Assembly: GCF_000586555.1 (NCBI RefSeq) | Contig: NZ_AZUC01000058.1 | Span: 25,016 to 89,015 of the forward strand | Direction of reading: 5' to 3' | DNA: 64,000 nt | From: Sporosarcina sp. D27 | Lineage (GTDB): Bacteria > Bacillota > Bacilli > Bacillales_A > Planococcaceae | In this document: positions 7,682 to 16,442 of the stretch, one piece after another | How positions within the stretch are numbered: the first letter of the stretch is position 1 | How the letters are laid out: the number at the start of each line of letters is the position of its first letter | Program-made: the position numbers and the translations under genes | Notes under the pieces: generated by a model | Database searches by the model: none | The model's input: the letters and a program-made list of their open reading frames with translations, nothing else | What the model was told of the DNA's origin: nothing

Positions 7682-8977
7682 ATGGCACAGCACTCTATGC
7701 GTGAACAGGATGGTGTCGGTCTCAAACGTGAACCGCTCATTCCGTATTGGGTTAAACTAGTCACCGTTTTCTTTCTTGGATGGGTTGCACTCTATGCGAC
7801 ACGAACTGTATTAAACCCAGTGATGGGGGATATGCAAAGTGAATTCGGCTTAACACAAGCACAACTTGGATTGATTGTCAGCGTGAACTTTATCGGTAAC
7901 GTAGCGTTGCAAGTTCCTTCTGGGATAATGGGGGATAAAATCGGGAGAAAACGTGTACTCGTACCAGGCTTCTTAATCGGCGGAGTGTTCGCGGCTGTAG
8001 CTGGAGGAATGCCAACGTTCTTCCTATTCATGGCTGCATGGTTCATTGTTGGAGCCGGTCAAGGTACGTACTATGGACCACAGTACGGAATTTCTTCAGC
8101 AGCTATTCCTGCAAAACGAATTACACTCGGAAGTGCAATTATTAATAGTGGGATGGCGTTCGGTACGTCCATCGGGTACTACCTCTCCAGTTATTCTGTA
8201 AGTGAATTCGGTTTGAACTGGCGTGTTCCATTCTTTATCATAGCGGGGTTATCCGTTGCTGTTGCCATCTTGATGTATGTCGTAGTTAAACGAGATCCTA
8301 GTAGGAAAGAACGACAAGCGGCAGCAGCTGCTTCTGAAAACCCAGATGACACGGGCGAGAAGCTAAAATTAAGTGTACTGTTCAAAAACAAAAACTTGCT
8401 CGTTTCCTACATTATCATTTTCGCTTCAATCTATGGATTCTTCATGTTACTCACGTGGCTCCCTTATTACTTGGAAGCCGACAGAGGAATTGTTGGTGGG
8501 AAAGTAGCGTTTGTATCGTCCATTGTTCCATGGGCAGCGATCCCAGGTTCCCTTCTCCTCAGTATGTGGAGTGACAAAATCGGAAAACGTAAACCTGTTC
8601 TGCAACTCATGCTACCAATCGCATTTCTATCAGTTGCCTCCATTGTGTTCTTTGAAAGTATGACAATGGTGTACATCGCACTGATTCTTTACGGTATTTT
8701 CGGTAAGATCAGCACGAATCCGATATTAGTGGCAGTCGTAGCGGACAATGCACCGAAGCAAGCGTACAGTACTGCATTCAGTGTTTATAATTTCTTAGGG
8801 ATGTCAGCCTCCATTTTGGCACCTTATATCACAGGTTTTCTTGCAGACAAAACAGGTAGTCTCGCGTCTGGATTCTATCTTGCCGCGATTCTACTAGTCG
8901 TCGGATTCATCGCCAGCTTCTTCTTAGATGAAAGCAACCGTCCGAACGTGGCGGATGAAGAGACGGCAAAAGCTTAA
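7682..8977 (+). CDS. MFS transporter, anion:cation symporter-like
   Basis: Major facilitator of 431 residues with about 12 membrane helices in the inner membrane. The motif A loop between helices 2 and 3 is clear (GIMGDKIGRKR, residues about 80-90), with a related loop in the second half (SMWSDKIGKRKP). AGAGGAGGT supports the ATG at 7682, 18 bp after the DUF1116 gene, so the two are almost certainly one transcript. It is likely the importer of the compound processed by the DUF1116 protein. The substrate cannot be read from sequence. A terminator follows directly. Confidence 0.88.
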   Translation: MAQHSMREQDGVGLKREPLIPYWVKLVTVFFLGWVALYATRTVLNPVMGDMQSEFGLTQAQLGLIVSVNFIGNVALQVPSGIMGDKIGRKRVLVPGFLIGGVFAAVAGGMPTFFLFMAAWFIVGAGQGTYYGPQYGISSAAIPAKRITLGSAIINSGMAFGTSIGYYLSSYSVSEFGLNWRVPFFIIAGLSVAVAILMYVVVKRDPSRKERQAAAAASENPDDTGEKLKLSVLFKNKNLLVSYIIIFASIYGFFMLLTWLPYYLEADRGIVGGKVAFVSSIVPWAAIPGSLLLSMWSDKIGKRKPVLQLMLPIAFLSVASIVFFESMTMVYIALILYGIFGKISTNPILVAVVADNAPKQAYSTAFSVYNFLGMSASILAPYITGFLADKTGSLASGFYLAAILLVVGFIASFFLDESNRPNVADEETAKA

Positions 8978-8984
8978 TCTAAAA

Positions 8985-9024
8985 AACCTGTCTACGCCTT
9001 CAATTAAGGAGTAGACAGGGTTTC
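8985..9024. terminator. bidirectional terminator between MFS and rocB
   Basis: AACCTGTCTAC pairs with GTAGACAGGGTT across a 16 nt loop. T- and A-rich flanks on both sides suit the convergent genes. Confidence 0.8.
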
Positions 9025-9064
9025 TACTATGTTGTCATTTATATTCAAAAAGTTATCCGCTAAA

Positions 9065-10696
9065 TTATGACGGCACGGGTTCCGTTACTTCTACTTCTGA
9101 ACACAGACTTTTCACCAAAATTTCCAGCATCACTGGCAAGCGCACAAACGCACTCTCAATATGAAGTCGTTCCGTACGTTGGTGGGCATCTTTGCCGAAC
9201 GGTCCTACATTTAATACAGGTGCATCCAACTCCGTCATCGCTTCAAATGGAATACTATAGGTCTTGCCCCATACAGGCGTGTTGTGCTCGTAAGCAGTCC
9301 AACCTGTTGCATTCCCTGTATAGTGGACATAGCTTAAATCGCAAATACCATTGAAGTAATGGACTTGATCGACATTCGTCCCTAACGCCGTTGCCGTTTT
9401 TTTCATAAGATCAATGGACTTGATCACCAGTGGATCTTCTGACGTGTTCACAGCTGGGTAATAGGGAGGTGCAAACAATAGGACAGTTGCAGGCGTTAGC
9501 TCCTGACATTCAATGAGAAGCGCGTCTGTAATTTTGAAGCACTTATCCCGATCATCCAGCTCCTGATCCAGAATCGCTTTTTCGATCATCAACTCTACAG
9601 CCTCTGAACCTAGCTTCGATTGCGCATACTCCAGCAATTCCTCATAACGCATCACGCGTACTTCACCAACTGGTTCCGTTCCTTCACGTTCGCAAATCCT
9701 TTTATAGGAATCATTACAAGCACTCATCGCTTGGTGAGCAACGTCTGAAAAAAGGTCCATGATTTCTGCAGCGTCGCGATCCATTAGAAATACGTTAAAT
9801 AATGACGCTGCACGACATGGTGTTTGCGTCGAATACGAAGTCTTCAAATCTTTAAGTTGAAGTGAGACAGGAACAGGGGTTGTTTCTCCATAATTCGTCT
9901 CTTTAAACAACGGATTGAATTCCATCTCCTGAGCTAAAAATGAGGAGATATACGTGGCTGTTAATCCTTTCAAAGGCTCACCCACATGCGTTTCTTTCCC
10001 ATAAAACAACGCAGCGGGCATGATTTTGCCGATAGTCCCAGAATAGATATACTCTTTAGGATCTCCCGGTTCTTGTGAAAAGGTCGGCTCACTGTTTAAG
10101 AACAGCTTATAGGAAAGACCATACTCATCGCGCATTCGGACGAGTTCTTCGACAGCTGTGCGCATCCCTGCTGAATTCACTTCTTCATCAGGAACCGTCA
10201 GCAATACTAGATTAATTGGCCATTGTTCAAGAGTTGCCTTTTCAATGAGCGCCATGTGAAGGGCTAGACCCATCTTCATGTCCATCGTGCCGCGCCCAAA
10301 TAAGTAGTCCCCCGACAATAAATCCTTCCGCGCATCTTCAGGAAGTTCATCCGCGAGTTGATGCAGCGTAGCAGTCAACTCTTCAGGTTGGAAAGCAAGG
10401 GGCTCCAATGTGCCATATTCTTCCGTCCAGACAGTATCGAAATGACTGATCAGGACAATGGTATCTGTTGCAGCAGGATTTTTGTAAAGTGCGAGCACGG
10501 AATTTCTTCCGAGTCCTGCGTCATGGAGCTTAAGGTGTTCCGGATGGTGCGTGAAATAAGCTAATGTCTTTAGTTTGTCAGCGACACGTAATGGAAATGT
10601 GCATTCACCATCTGTAGTTGTGCGACTTTCCCAGCTGACGAGTTCGTTTAGTAAACTTCTCAGTGAAGCGGGTGTATCCCATTGTGAAATGCTCAT
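9065..10696 (-). CDS. rocB: RocB-like M20 family hydrolase of arginine utilisation
   Basis: Zinc-dependent M20/M28-fold hydrolase of 543 residues, the long form typical of Bacillus RocB, which belongs to the arginine catabolic regulon. Metal-site motifs are visible: ISHFDTVW (residues about 80-90), GRGTMDMKMGLA near 130 and VPDEEVNSAGM near 170. AGGAGG lies 8-9 nt before the ATG. It is the last gene of a four-gene set with an amino-acid permease and two amidinotransferase-fold hydrolases. The exact reaction of RocB is not established to my knowledge. Here, cleavage of an amide bond in an arginine- or citrulline-type product is an inference from context. Confidence 0.88.
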   Translation of the reverse strand: MSISQWDTPASLRSLLNELVSWESRTTTDGECTFPLRVADKLKTLAYFTHHPEHLKLHDAGLGRNSVLALYKNPAATDTIVLISHFDTVWTEEYGTLEPLAFQPEELTATLHQLADELPEDARKDLLSGDYLFGRGTMDMKMGLALHMALIEKATLEQWPINLVLLTVPDEEVNSAGMRTAVEELVRMRDEYGLSYKLFLNSEPTFSQEPGDPKEYIYSGTIGKIMPAALFYGKETHVGEPLKGLTATYISSFLAQEMEFNPLFKETNYGETTPVPVSLQLKDLKTSYSTQTPCRAASLFNVFLMDRDAAEIMDLFSDVAHQAMSACNDSYKRICEREGTEPVGEVRVMRYEELLEYAQSKLGSEAVELMIEKAILDQELDDRDKCFKITDALLIECQELTPATVLLFAPPYYPAVNTSEDPLVIKSIDLMKKTATALGTNVDQVHYFNGICDLSYVHYTGNATGWTAYEHNTPVWGKTYSIPFEAMTELDAPVLNVGPFGKDAHQRTERLHIESAFVRLPVMLEILVKSLCSEVEVTEPVPS

Positions 10697-10731
10697 TCTA
10701 TAGCCTCCTGAATTGAGATGTCAGTAATTCG

Positions 10732-12147
10732 TTAGTTATTCACTTTTGCTGGTTCGGCCGTTAATGTGCCATCCGCAAGGTGCTTTTTCTCGAGTCTAAA
10801 TTTATAAAAAATCATGCAAGCAACAAAGAAGCCTATGCCGTATACCAAACCAATACGCTGCGAGGGATCAAACGCAAGGAAGACAAGGATAATCAGACAG
10901 AACGAAATACAAGTAAGTGGAACAAAGGGATAGAACTTCACTCGATATTGAAGATCTTCCAGTTTTCCTCCGTGTTTCAGGTAGCGTCTTCTGAATAATA
11001 ATTGGGAAGTTGCGATGCCCATCCACGAAATCGTGACAGCAATCGCAGCGATGGACATTAGCAGGACAAACACTGCATCCGCTTCCATAACACTTGTTAG
11101 AAGGGAAAGTAGTGAAAATGCCATCGTGAAAATCAAGGCATTCAATGGTACTCGGCGTTTAGTCAAACGGCCGAAGAGTCCAGGAGCCATACCGTCGTTC
11201 GCCATGGACCATAGTAAACGGGTCGATGCATATAAACAGGAATTCCCGACAGATAAAATCGCTGTCAAAATGACGAAGTTCATAATCCCAGCAGCATATG
11301 GTACTCCGGCAAGTTCCATCAATGTGACGAATGGACTTTGCATCAACCCGAGTTCAGCAGAAGGGAAGATTGCAGATAAGACAACAATCGATGCGATATA
11401 GAATACGACGATTCTGAACAAAATCGTCCGAATCGCTTTCGGAATATTCTTCTCAGGGTTTTCAGTTTCACCAGCAGCAATCCCTACTAATTCAGAACCT
11501 TGGTAGGAGAATATGACATTCATCATCGTAATGAAGACAATCGCAATCCCTGCAGGGAATAGTCCCGAAGGTGCTAAATTCGTTAAGTGTGGCGTTGGTA
11601 CGCCATCCAAAGGAATCCATCCGATAATCGCTGCTCCGCCGATTACGATAAAGGCCAAGACAGCAACGACTTTGATGCTCGCAAACCAAAATTCTGCCTC
11701 CGCAAAGCCTTTTGTTGTAAGTGCATTTAGTGAGAACAGTAAAACCATGAACACAGCACACCAAATCCATATTGGCGTATGTGGGAACCAGTGTTGCATC
11801 AAGATTCCAGCGGCTGTAAATTCAACACCGGCTGTTGCGGCAGACCCGACAAAGTACATCCAGCCGAGTGAAAACCCGGCAGATGGACTGATGTATCGGG
11901 AAGCGTATTTTTGGAAGGATCCTGTTACTGGCATGTAAACTGCGAGTTCTCCAAGACAGGTCATGACCATGTACAAAATCAGACCACCAATCAGATAGCC
12001 GACAAGTGCGCCTCCAGGTCCAGCTTGGTTGATCGTATAACCGACGTTTAGAAATAATCCTGTTCCGATCACGCCGCCCAGCGACAGCATCATCAAGTGG
12101 CGGCTTTTCATTGAACGATTTAATTGAGGTTCTTCCAGGTTTTTCAT
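10732..12147 (-). CDS. APC-superfamily basic amino-acid permease (RocE/RocC-like)
   Basis: Proton-coupled amino-acid importer of 471 residues with 12 predicted membrane helices. The AAT-type signature is visible at the N-terminus (SLGGVIGTGLFLNVGYTINQ), followed by AGPGGALVGYLIGG and, near residue 225, ELVGIAAGETENPEKNIPKA. AGGAAGG precedes the ATG at 12147. It lies between the DDAH-like gene and rocB. In Bacillus the closest functional relatives import arginine, ornithine or citrulline; here methylarginines are also plausible. Substrate choice is inferred from neighbours only. Confidence 0.88.
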   Translation of the reverse strand: MKNLEEPQLNRSMKSRHLMMLSLGGVIGTGLFLNVGYTINQAGPGGALVGYLIGGLILYMVMTCLGELAVYMPVTGSFQKYASRYISPSAGFSLGWMYFVGSAATAGVEFTAAGILMQHWFPHTPIWIWCAVFMVLLFSLNALTTKGFAEAEFWFASIKVVAVLAFIVIGGAAIIGWIPLDGVPTPHLTNLAPSGLFPAGIAIVFITMMNVIFSYQGSELVGIAAGETENPEKNIPKAIRTILFRIVVFYIASIVVLSAIFPSAELGLMQSPFVTLMELAGVPYAAGIMNFVILTAILSVGNSCLYASTRLLWSMANDGMAPGLFGRLTKRRVPLNALIFTMAFSLLSLLTSVMEADAVFVLLMSIAAIAVTISWMGIATSQLLFRRRYLKHGGKLEDLQYRVKFYPFVPLTCISFCLIILVFLAFDPSQRIGLVYGIGFFVACMIFYKFRLEKKHLADGTLTAEPAKVNN

Positions 12148-12187
12148 TGACTATCCTTCCTCTCGATCGGATCTCGTGTAGCGTTCT

Positions 12188-12949
12188 TTAGAAGCGAAGC
12201 GATAGGCAGCTTAGACCACCGTCATGTTTTTGAACTTCAGACATGTCTAATTCAATCGTTTGATAGCCAGCTTCGGTGAACTTGCGATTTGTTTCCGGGA
12301 AGCCGCTTGGAAGGATCACGTAATCGTTCATGCGGATACAGTTTGCTGAGTATTCGTCTTCTTTTCCAATGACGATTTTTTCATACGAGTCAAATGCAGG
12401 ATGATCCACGAACTCTCCAGCGACAACTAACTGGTTGTTTCCTAAGTAAGCGATTCCTGTCTTCAAATGGAAAAACTCTTTCAAAGGAATAATTGTCGCT
12501 TTGAATCCTTCTGACTCCAAGATTTCCTTGAGCTGTTTAGCACCTTCTTCGTTCGTGCGCTCAGAGATTCCAATGTAAAAATGATCTTCTGCCTGTAAGA
12601 CATCCCCGCCATCAAGCGTTCCAGGAGATTGTATAAAATAAAACTTCTTGTAGAACTTTTTAGTGACAGCTTCGATTTCAACGGTTTCCGCATTTCGAGA
12701 TTCCGCCCCAGGGTTTGTGATAACTGCAAAATCCGTAGTCAATACAGCAGCATCTTCAACAAATGTCGAGTCCGGAAATTCTTCACTTTCCTCGAGTTTC
12801 GTTACAGCAACTCCACATTTTTCGAGTGCTTCCACATATGCTTCATGCTGTTTAAGCAAGAGTTCATAATCCGGCTTTCCTAAATCTGAAGTAGTTAGAC
12901 CTTCCAAATAACTTTTTCCTGGTTTCTTAACGATTACATTTGTGAACAT
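12188..12949 (-). CDS. dimethylarginine dimethylaminohydrolase (DDAH)-like enzyme
   Basis: Cytosolic amidinotransferase-fold hydrolase of 253 residues, the family's usual length. DDAH enzymes convert N-methylated arginines to citrulline and methylamines. Catalytic elements are visible: EFPDSTFVEDAAV (residues about 57-70), the DGGDVL turn near 113, FHLKTG with the catalytic histidine near 160, and DGGLSCLSLRF with the nucleophilic cysteine six residues from the end. AAGGAGAG precedes the ATG. It sits 32 bp after the related gene at 12982-13857 and 40 bp before the permease. DDAH versus plain arginine deiminase activity cannot be settled by eye, but the short length fits DDAH. Confidence 0.85.
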   Translation of the reverse strand: MFTNVIVKKPGKSYLEGLTTSDLGKPDYELLLKQHEAYVEALEKCGVAVTKLEESEEFPDSTFVEDAAVLTTDFAVITNPGAESRNAETVEIEAVTKKFYKKFYFIQSPGTLDGGDVLQAEDHFYIGISERTNEEGAKQLKEILESEGFKATIIPLKEFFHLKTGIAYLGNNQLVVAGEFVDHPAFDSYEKIVIGKEDEYSANCIRMNDYVILPSGFPETNRKFTEAGYQTIELDMSEVQKHDGGLSCLSLRF

Positions 12950-12981
12950 TGCATTCTCTCCTTATCAATTACGATTATTTT

Positions 12982-13857
12982 TTATCCTCGAACGACTGGG
13001 CATGTCAAACAAGTAGGACCGCCAGTACCTAGAAGACTAATTTCTTGTCCTTTATAAACGTGTACAGTTGCACCAGCATCTTTCAATTGTTGAATAGTGG
13101 AAGCGTTCTCATTCGTCAGCACACAAACACGAGGAGCGATTGCCAACACATTACAGCCTAACGTGTCATATTCTTTTTTGGGTACTTCAATTAGCTGGAA
13201 TCCTTTTTGTAGTAACAGCTGACGGAGGAAAACGGGCATTAAAGGTGAATGCACGACAGCTAGATCATTGTCCACCACACTCAGGAATGACATCAGATGC
13301 AGACATTCTTCCTCGCCTTGGTCATGTGGGAGCTGTACTACGATGAATTCATCCACTAAATCAGCTGTCATTTCTTTCAGCTGACGAATAGCTTCATCAT
13401 TTGTCCGGTAGCCTCGACCTACGAGTAAAGTTCGGTCATCAAGCCATACGATATCCCCAGCGTCCGAAACAGCGTCTCCAACAAGTTCTCCAATAATAGG
13501 AATTCCTCTTTCAGTTAGAAACTCTTTAAATACATTAGCTTCGGGTTGACGCAGTTTTTTACCGGATTTTAAGATGAGTGCGCCAGCTGGAGTGAACTTC
13601 ACTGGATCATGAGCATAAATTGAATCCAAACCAACAGTGTCACTTGAAGGAAGGTAGTCGATTTGAGTGCCTTGCTGTTCTAATATGTTCACTAATTCTG
13701 AAAACTCATTGAGTGCTTCATCGAAGTTCGGTTCTCGTAGATAGTTGAACGTTTTCCAGTTTTTCGATAGATGATCTTGAGACTTAAATGCATCTCTTGG
13801 ATGTTTCATAATCACGTGCTTTAGTGGACTGTACATCGAACTGTTGTATCTCATCAT
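12982..13857 (-). CDS. second amidinotransferase-fold hydrolase (DDAH/arginine deiminase superfamily)
   Basis: 291 residues, first gene of the arginine-derivative operon. The guanidino-group hydrolase fold is indicated by IYAHDPVKFTPAGALIL near 80, the DAGDIVW turn near 130, the histidine-bearing ECLHLMSFLSVVDNDLAVVH near 185 and a C-terminal GTGGPTCLTCPVVRG with two candidate catalytic cysteines. It is clearly diverged from its downstream neighbour and is not a simple duplicate. AGGAGG precedes tandem ATG codons at 13857 and 13854; either could be used. The substrate is presumably another guanidino compound or a guanidino acid. A strong promoter and operator-like repeats lie immediately upstream, facing the IclR gene. 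Confidence 0.78.
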   Translation of the reverse strand: MMRYNSSMYSPLKHVIMKHPRDAFKSQDHLSKNWKTFNYLREPNFDEALNEFSELVNILEQQGTQIDYLPSSDTVGLDSIYAHDPVKFTPAGALILKSGKKLRQPEANVFKEFLTERGIPIIGELVGDAVSDAGDIVWLDDRTLLVGRGYRTNDEAIRQLKEMTADLVDEFIVVQLPHDQGEEECLHLMSFLSVVDNDLAVVHSPLMPVFLRQLLLQKGFQLIEVPKKEYDTLGCNVLAIAPRVCVLTNENASTIQQLKDAGATVHVYKGQEISLLGTGGPTCLTCPVVRG

Positions 13858-13868
13858 TATGCCTCCTG

Positions 13869-13906
13869 TTTTCCGTCTGGTGGAAAGTGTTTCCGCTGAA
13901 AGGAAA
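13869..13906. promoter_or_regulatory. candidate IclR operator array
   Basis: Alternating half-sites TTTCC (13870-13874), GGAAA (13882-13886), TTTCC (13890-13894) and GGAAA (13902-13906) form GGAAA-N3-TTTCC and TTTCC-N7-GGAAA palindromes. They lie just downstream of the predicted start site of the arginine operon. IclR-type regulators often bind GGAAA/TTTCC dyads. Confidence 0.55.
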
Positions 13907-13917
13907 CCTTATCTGTT

Positions 13918-13946
13918 AATATATTCTGAGTATGTTATAATGTCAA
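13918..13946 (-). promoter_or_regulatory. sigma-A promoter of the arginine-derivative operon
   Basis: Minus-strand TTGACA (13941-13946), exactly 17 bp, TATATT (13918-13923). A plus-strand TATAAT at 13936-13941 overlaps it and may serve the IclR gene, so the two promoters would interfere. Confidence 0.75.
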
Positions 13947-13997
13947 TGTATTTAGAAAATAAAATTGAATTTCAACTCACAACTAGGAAGTGAACTT

Positions 13998-14735
13998 ATG
14001 CAGACAATCAATCGAGTCATGCAGCTTGCCAAAATTTTAGCATCTGAAAATACTTCTACTGGCATCTCTATTTCAGAACTAGCTAAGGAATGTGACTTAG
14101 CATTGAGTACCCTTCATCGCATCTTGAAGTCGATGGTGAAACAAGGCCTCGCTGAACAAGTTGCTGATACGAAACTCTATAAATTGGGACCGGTATGGAT
14201 GGAATATGGTCTCCGCGCTTACGATACGATGGATTATGTATCGTCCATTCGTCCAGAATTAGATCGACTAAGTAGGGAAGTAGAAGAGAGTATTTATTTG
14301 AGTAAATGTACGGGGTTAGAGGCGATTATTATCGAGAGAATTGATAATGAGAACAACCAAATCCGAATGTATGACAAGCTTGGTCTGCGGATTCCTATGA
14401 ATATAGGGGCGGCTAATAAAACCATGCTGGCGTGTATGCCGACTTCAGAATCCGAGAAAATTATTCAGCAACTTGTGCCGGAGTACGAACAGGACGCTTT
14501 CAAGAAAATGTTGCAGGAGATTAGGAAGCAGGGCTATGCAATCAGTCACGGTGAGCGAACTGAAGGCACTTCTTCAATCGGAGTGGCAGTGTGTAATATT
14601 ACAGGAGAAGTTGTAGGTGCTATTAGTATTGGGTGTGTGACGTTTAATCTTACGGAAGATAGGTTGCAGATGATGATTGAGGCAATTTTAGCTACGAAGG
14701 AACGGGTGGCTGAGAAGATCGGGCGGAGCAACTAA
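13998..14735 (+). CDS. IclR-family transcriptional regulator
   Basis: 245-residue regulator with an N-terminal winged helix (QTINRVMQLAKILAS, ISISELAKECDLALSTLHRI, residues 1-65) and a C-terminal GAF-like effector domain containing GLRIPMNIGAANKTMLACMP and GTSSIGVAVCNITGEVVGAI. The ATG at 13998 is supported by AGGAAGTGA. An upstream start at 13965 lacks a ribosome binding site. It is divergent from the four-gene arginine-derivative operon and likely controls it; the GGAAA/TTTCC half-sites in the shared spacer are its probable target. The effector is unknown. Confidence 0.92.
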   Translation: MQTINRVMQLAKILASENTSTGISISELAKECDLALSTLHRILKSMVKQGLAEQVADTKLYKLGPVWMEYGLRAYDTMDYVSSIRPELDRLSREVEESIYLSKCTGLEAIIIERIDNENNQIRMYDKLGLRIPMNIGAANKTMLACMPTSESEKIIQQLVPEYEQDAFKKMLQEIRKQGYAISHGERTEGTSSIGVAVCNITGEVVGAISIGCVTFNLTEDRLQMMIEAILATKERVAEKIGRSN

Positions 14736-14751
14736 CGAAATCGATCCCACA

Positions 14752-14793
14752 AAAAAGCAGAGAGGAAGTTGTTGAATTTCCTCTCTGCTTTTT
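14752..14793. terminator. bidirectional terminator between IclR and GNAT genes
   Basis: GCAGAGAGGAA pairs perfectly with TTCCTCTCTGC across a 10 nt loop. Six A precede it and five T follow, and the flanking genes converge. Confidence 0.9.
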
Positions 14794-14808
14794 CGTTTAC
14801 ACTTCTAA

Positions 14809-15645
14809 CTATTTAGTTACTAAGGCAAGGGGAACGTCATAATAATCCTGTCGCTCTTGCTGCACAAATCCGATACGTTCATACAATTTCAAAGCGTTTT
14901 CATTCTGTGTTTCTACGTCTAACTTTATAATGTTTCCAGTAGGCAGTTCCTGTTTAACAATTGATTGCAGCGCCTTACCTCCATAGCCTTTACCTCTACA
15001 TTCAGATATCACTGCGAAGCCGGATATATAGGATTCGTTCAGATTACGCATGACCCGGATCTTGCCAATTGGAGTTTCATCGACCTCGATGATATACCTA
15101 CTTTCTCTTTCGCGGGACAATCTTTCGTTATAGTAGGATTCGGCGTCTTCTAATGAAAAGAAAAAGGCATCTGCATCCAATGCAGTTTCAAACGCTTTGT
15201 CTTCTGGTGTAGCTTCTCTCAGCACGATATCTTCTGATTTCGAAAGTTCTTTCTGATGCCAATGCATATGGAACTCTGAAAACGAATAGTCGCACGGCTG
15301 GTCTGACATCCATCCTTTGGCGGATTCTGAGGTTCCTGGTGCATTAAATAATACCTTCTTGAATCCATTGTCTTCAATCGCTTGTTGTGCCTCGTGCCAA
15401 AGTTTTGTAAAGTATCCATTCATGCGTTCTTGCGGTTTCACCATGCCGCATACTTCGACTGTGGAACCGAATCCGTATAGCGCTAAATAAGCAATCAGTT
15501 CATCATCATTCCACATAAAGAAATCTAGTGAATCACCTTTTCTTTCCCGAAGCATTTCCCAATTCAATTTCAATTCAATCGTTTCGTACTGTTCGCATTG
15601 CTGTTGTAACTGTTCGATCCCTTTGAGTTGTTTTGTTGTTAACAT
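14809..15645 (-). CDS. GNAT-family N-acetyltransferase with tandem domains
   Basis: 278 residues, about twice a single GNAT domain. The C-terminal half (residues about 140-275) carries the acetyl-CoA motif A in SGFAVISECRGKGYGGKALQ and motif B-like LDVETQNENALKLYERIGF. The N-terminal half looks like a degenerate GNAT fold (MKPQERMNGYFTKL near 68). Such double-domain proteins act on amines or peptides, but the acceptor is not predictable. GGAGGT precedes the ATG. It is monocistronic, convergent with IclR and divergent from the PduO-like gene. Confidence 0.85.
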   Translation of the reverse strand: MLTTKQLKGIEQLQQQCEQYETIELKLNWEMLRERKGDSLDFFMWNDDELIAYLALYGFGSTVEVCGMVKPQERMNGYFTKLWHEAQQAIEDNGFKKVLFNAPGTSESAKGWMSDQPCDYSFSEFHMHWHQKELSKSEDIVLREATPEDKAFETALDADAFFFSLEDAESYYNERLSRERESRYIIEVDETPIGKIRVMRNLNESYISGFAVISECRGKGYGGKALQSIVKQELPTGNIIKLDVETQNENALKLYERIGFVQQERQDYYDVPLALVTK

Positions 15646-15773
15646 TTCGTACCTCCAATGATTAGTAAGTTAAACCGTTTAAGTTTTTCACTTTCAATGT
15701 TCTATCAAAAGTTGAGTTTTGTTGCTATGCTATATGGATTCAAAAGCATTTTATAATGAAAGAAGGAATAACC

Positions 15774-16340
15774 ATGAAAAAAGATATGCGCTATATTTGT
15801 TACCCGTTTATGCGAGAATCCGCGTCTACGGTAGACTTTGAAATTCGAACAGACTCGCTGACCACAAGGATCGGAGAAGCGTTATCCCTGACGGAAGAGG
15901 TAGAGAAAGTTCACACGGATCTTCGCTGGTTACAACCACTTGCATACCATTTGAATGGGTCTGTCAGAGGGAAACTGGCTATCTTCCCTGATGACTTACA
16001 ACGTCTAAGTGACATCTATGATGAGTATGTCGAAGAACTTGGTGAATTGATAGAACAATTTGTGCTCCCGCAAGGAACCCATGCGGCTACTGTCCTTCAC
16101 GTATGTCGAAGTGAAGCCAAGAAATCCGTACGAGCACTTCACAAAGTATCGTTAGAGCGCGAAGTTCCAGAAATTCTATTCGATTTTGCCCAACTGATGG
16201 CAAACGTGCTATTCGTGATGGCGGTCTATACGAACAAAGCACAAGGTTGCGATGAAATCCCGTTTGTCAGTAAATCGTATCCCGAATGGAAGAAGAAAAA
16301 GAAACAAGCTGACACGGTAAAATCTTCTTATGAATCTTGA
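15774..16340 (+). CDS. divergent PduO/EutT-type cobalamin adenosyltransferase-like protein
   Basis: 188 residues. The C-terminal two thirds match the helical bundle of PduO-type ATP:cob(I)alamin adenosyltransferases: LQRLSDIYDEYVEELGELIE, then FVLPQGTHAATVLHVCRSEA with the arginine and charged pair used for ATP binding, and a last helix ILFDFAQLMANVLFVMA. The N-terminus lacks the usual KIYTKTGDxGxT nucleotide loop, reading CYPFMRESASTVDFEIRTDS instead, so activity is doubtful. AGAAGGA supports the ATG at 15774. No cobalamin genes are nearby. It may be a non-catalytic or repurposed homologue. Confidence 0.65.
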   Translation: MKKDMRYICYPFMRESASTVDFEIRTDSLTTRIGEALSLTEEVEKVHTDLRWLQPLAYHLNGSVRGKLAIFPDDLQRLSDIYDEYVEELGELIEQFVLPQGTHAATVLHVCRSEAKKSVRALHKVSLEREVPEILFDFAQLMANVLFVMAVYTNKAQGCDEIPFVSKSYPEWKKKKKQADTVKSSYES

Positions 16341-16442
16341 GTTATGAATTATAAGAAAGGCTTATGTTATTCCATCTAAACTATCGAATTACCTTATCTG
16401 TTGCAGAGGGGTATACTACAACAGACAGGGAGGTGAGTGAGT

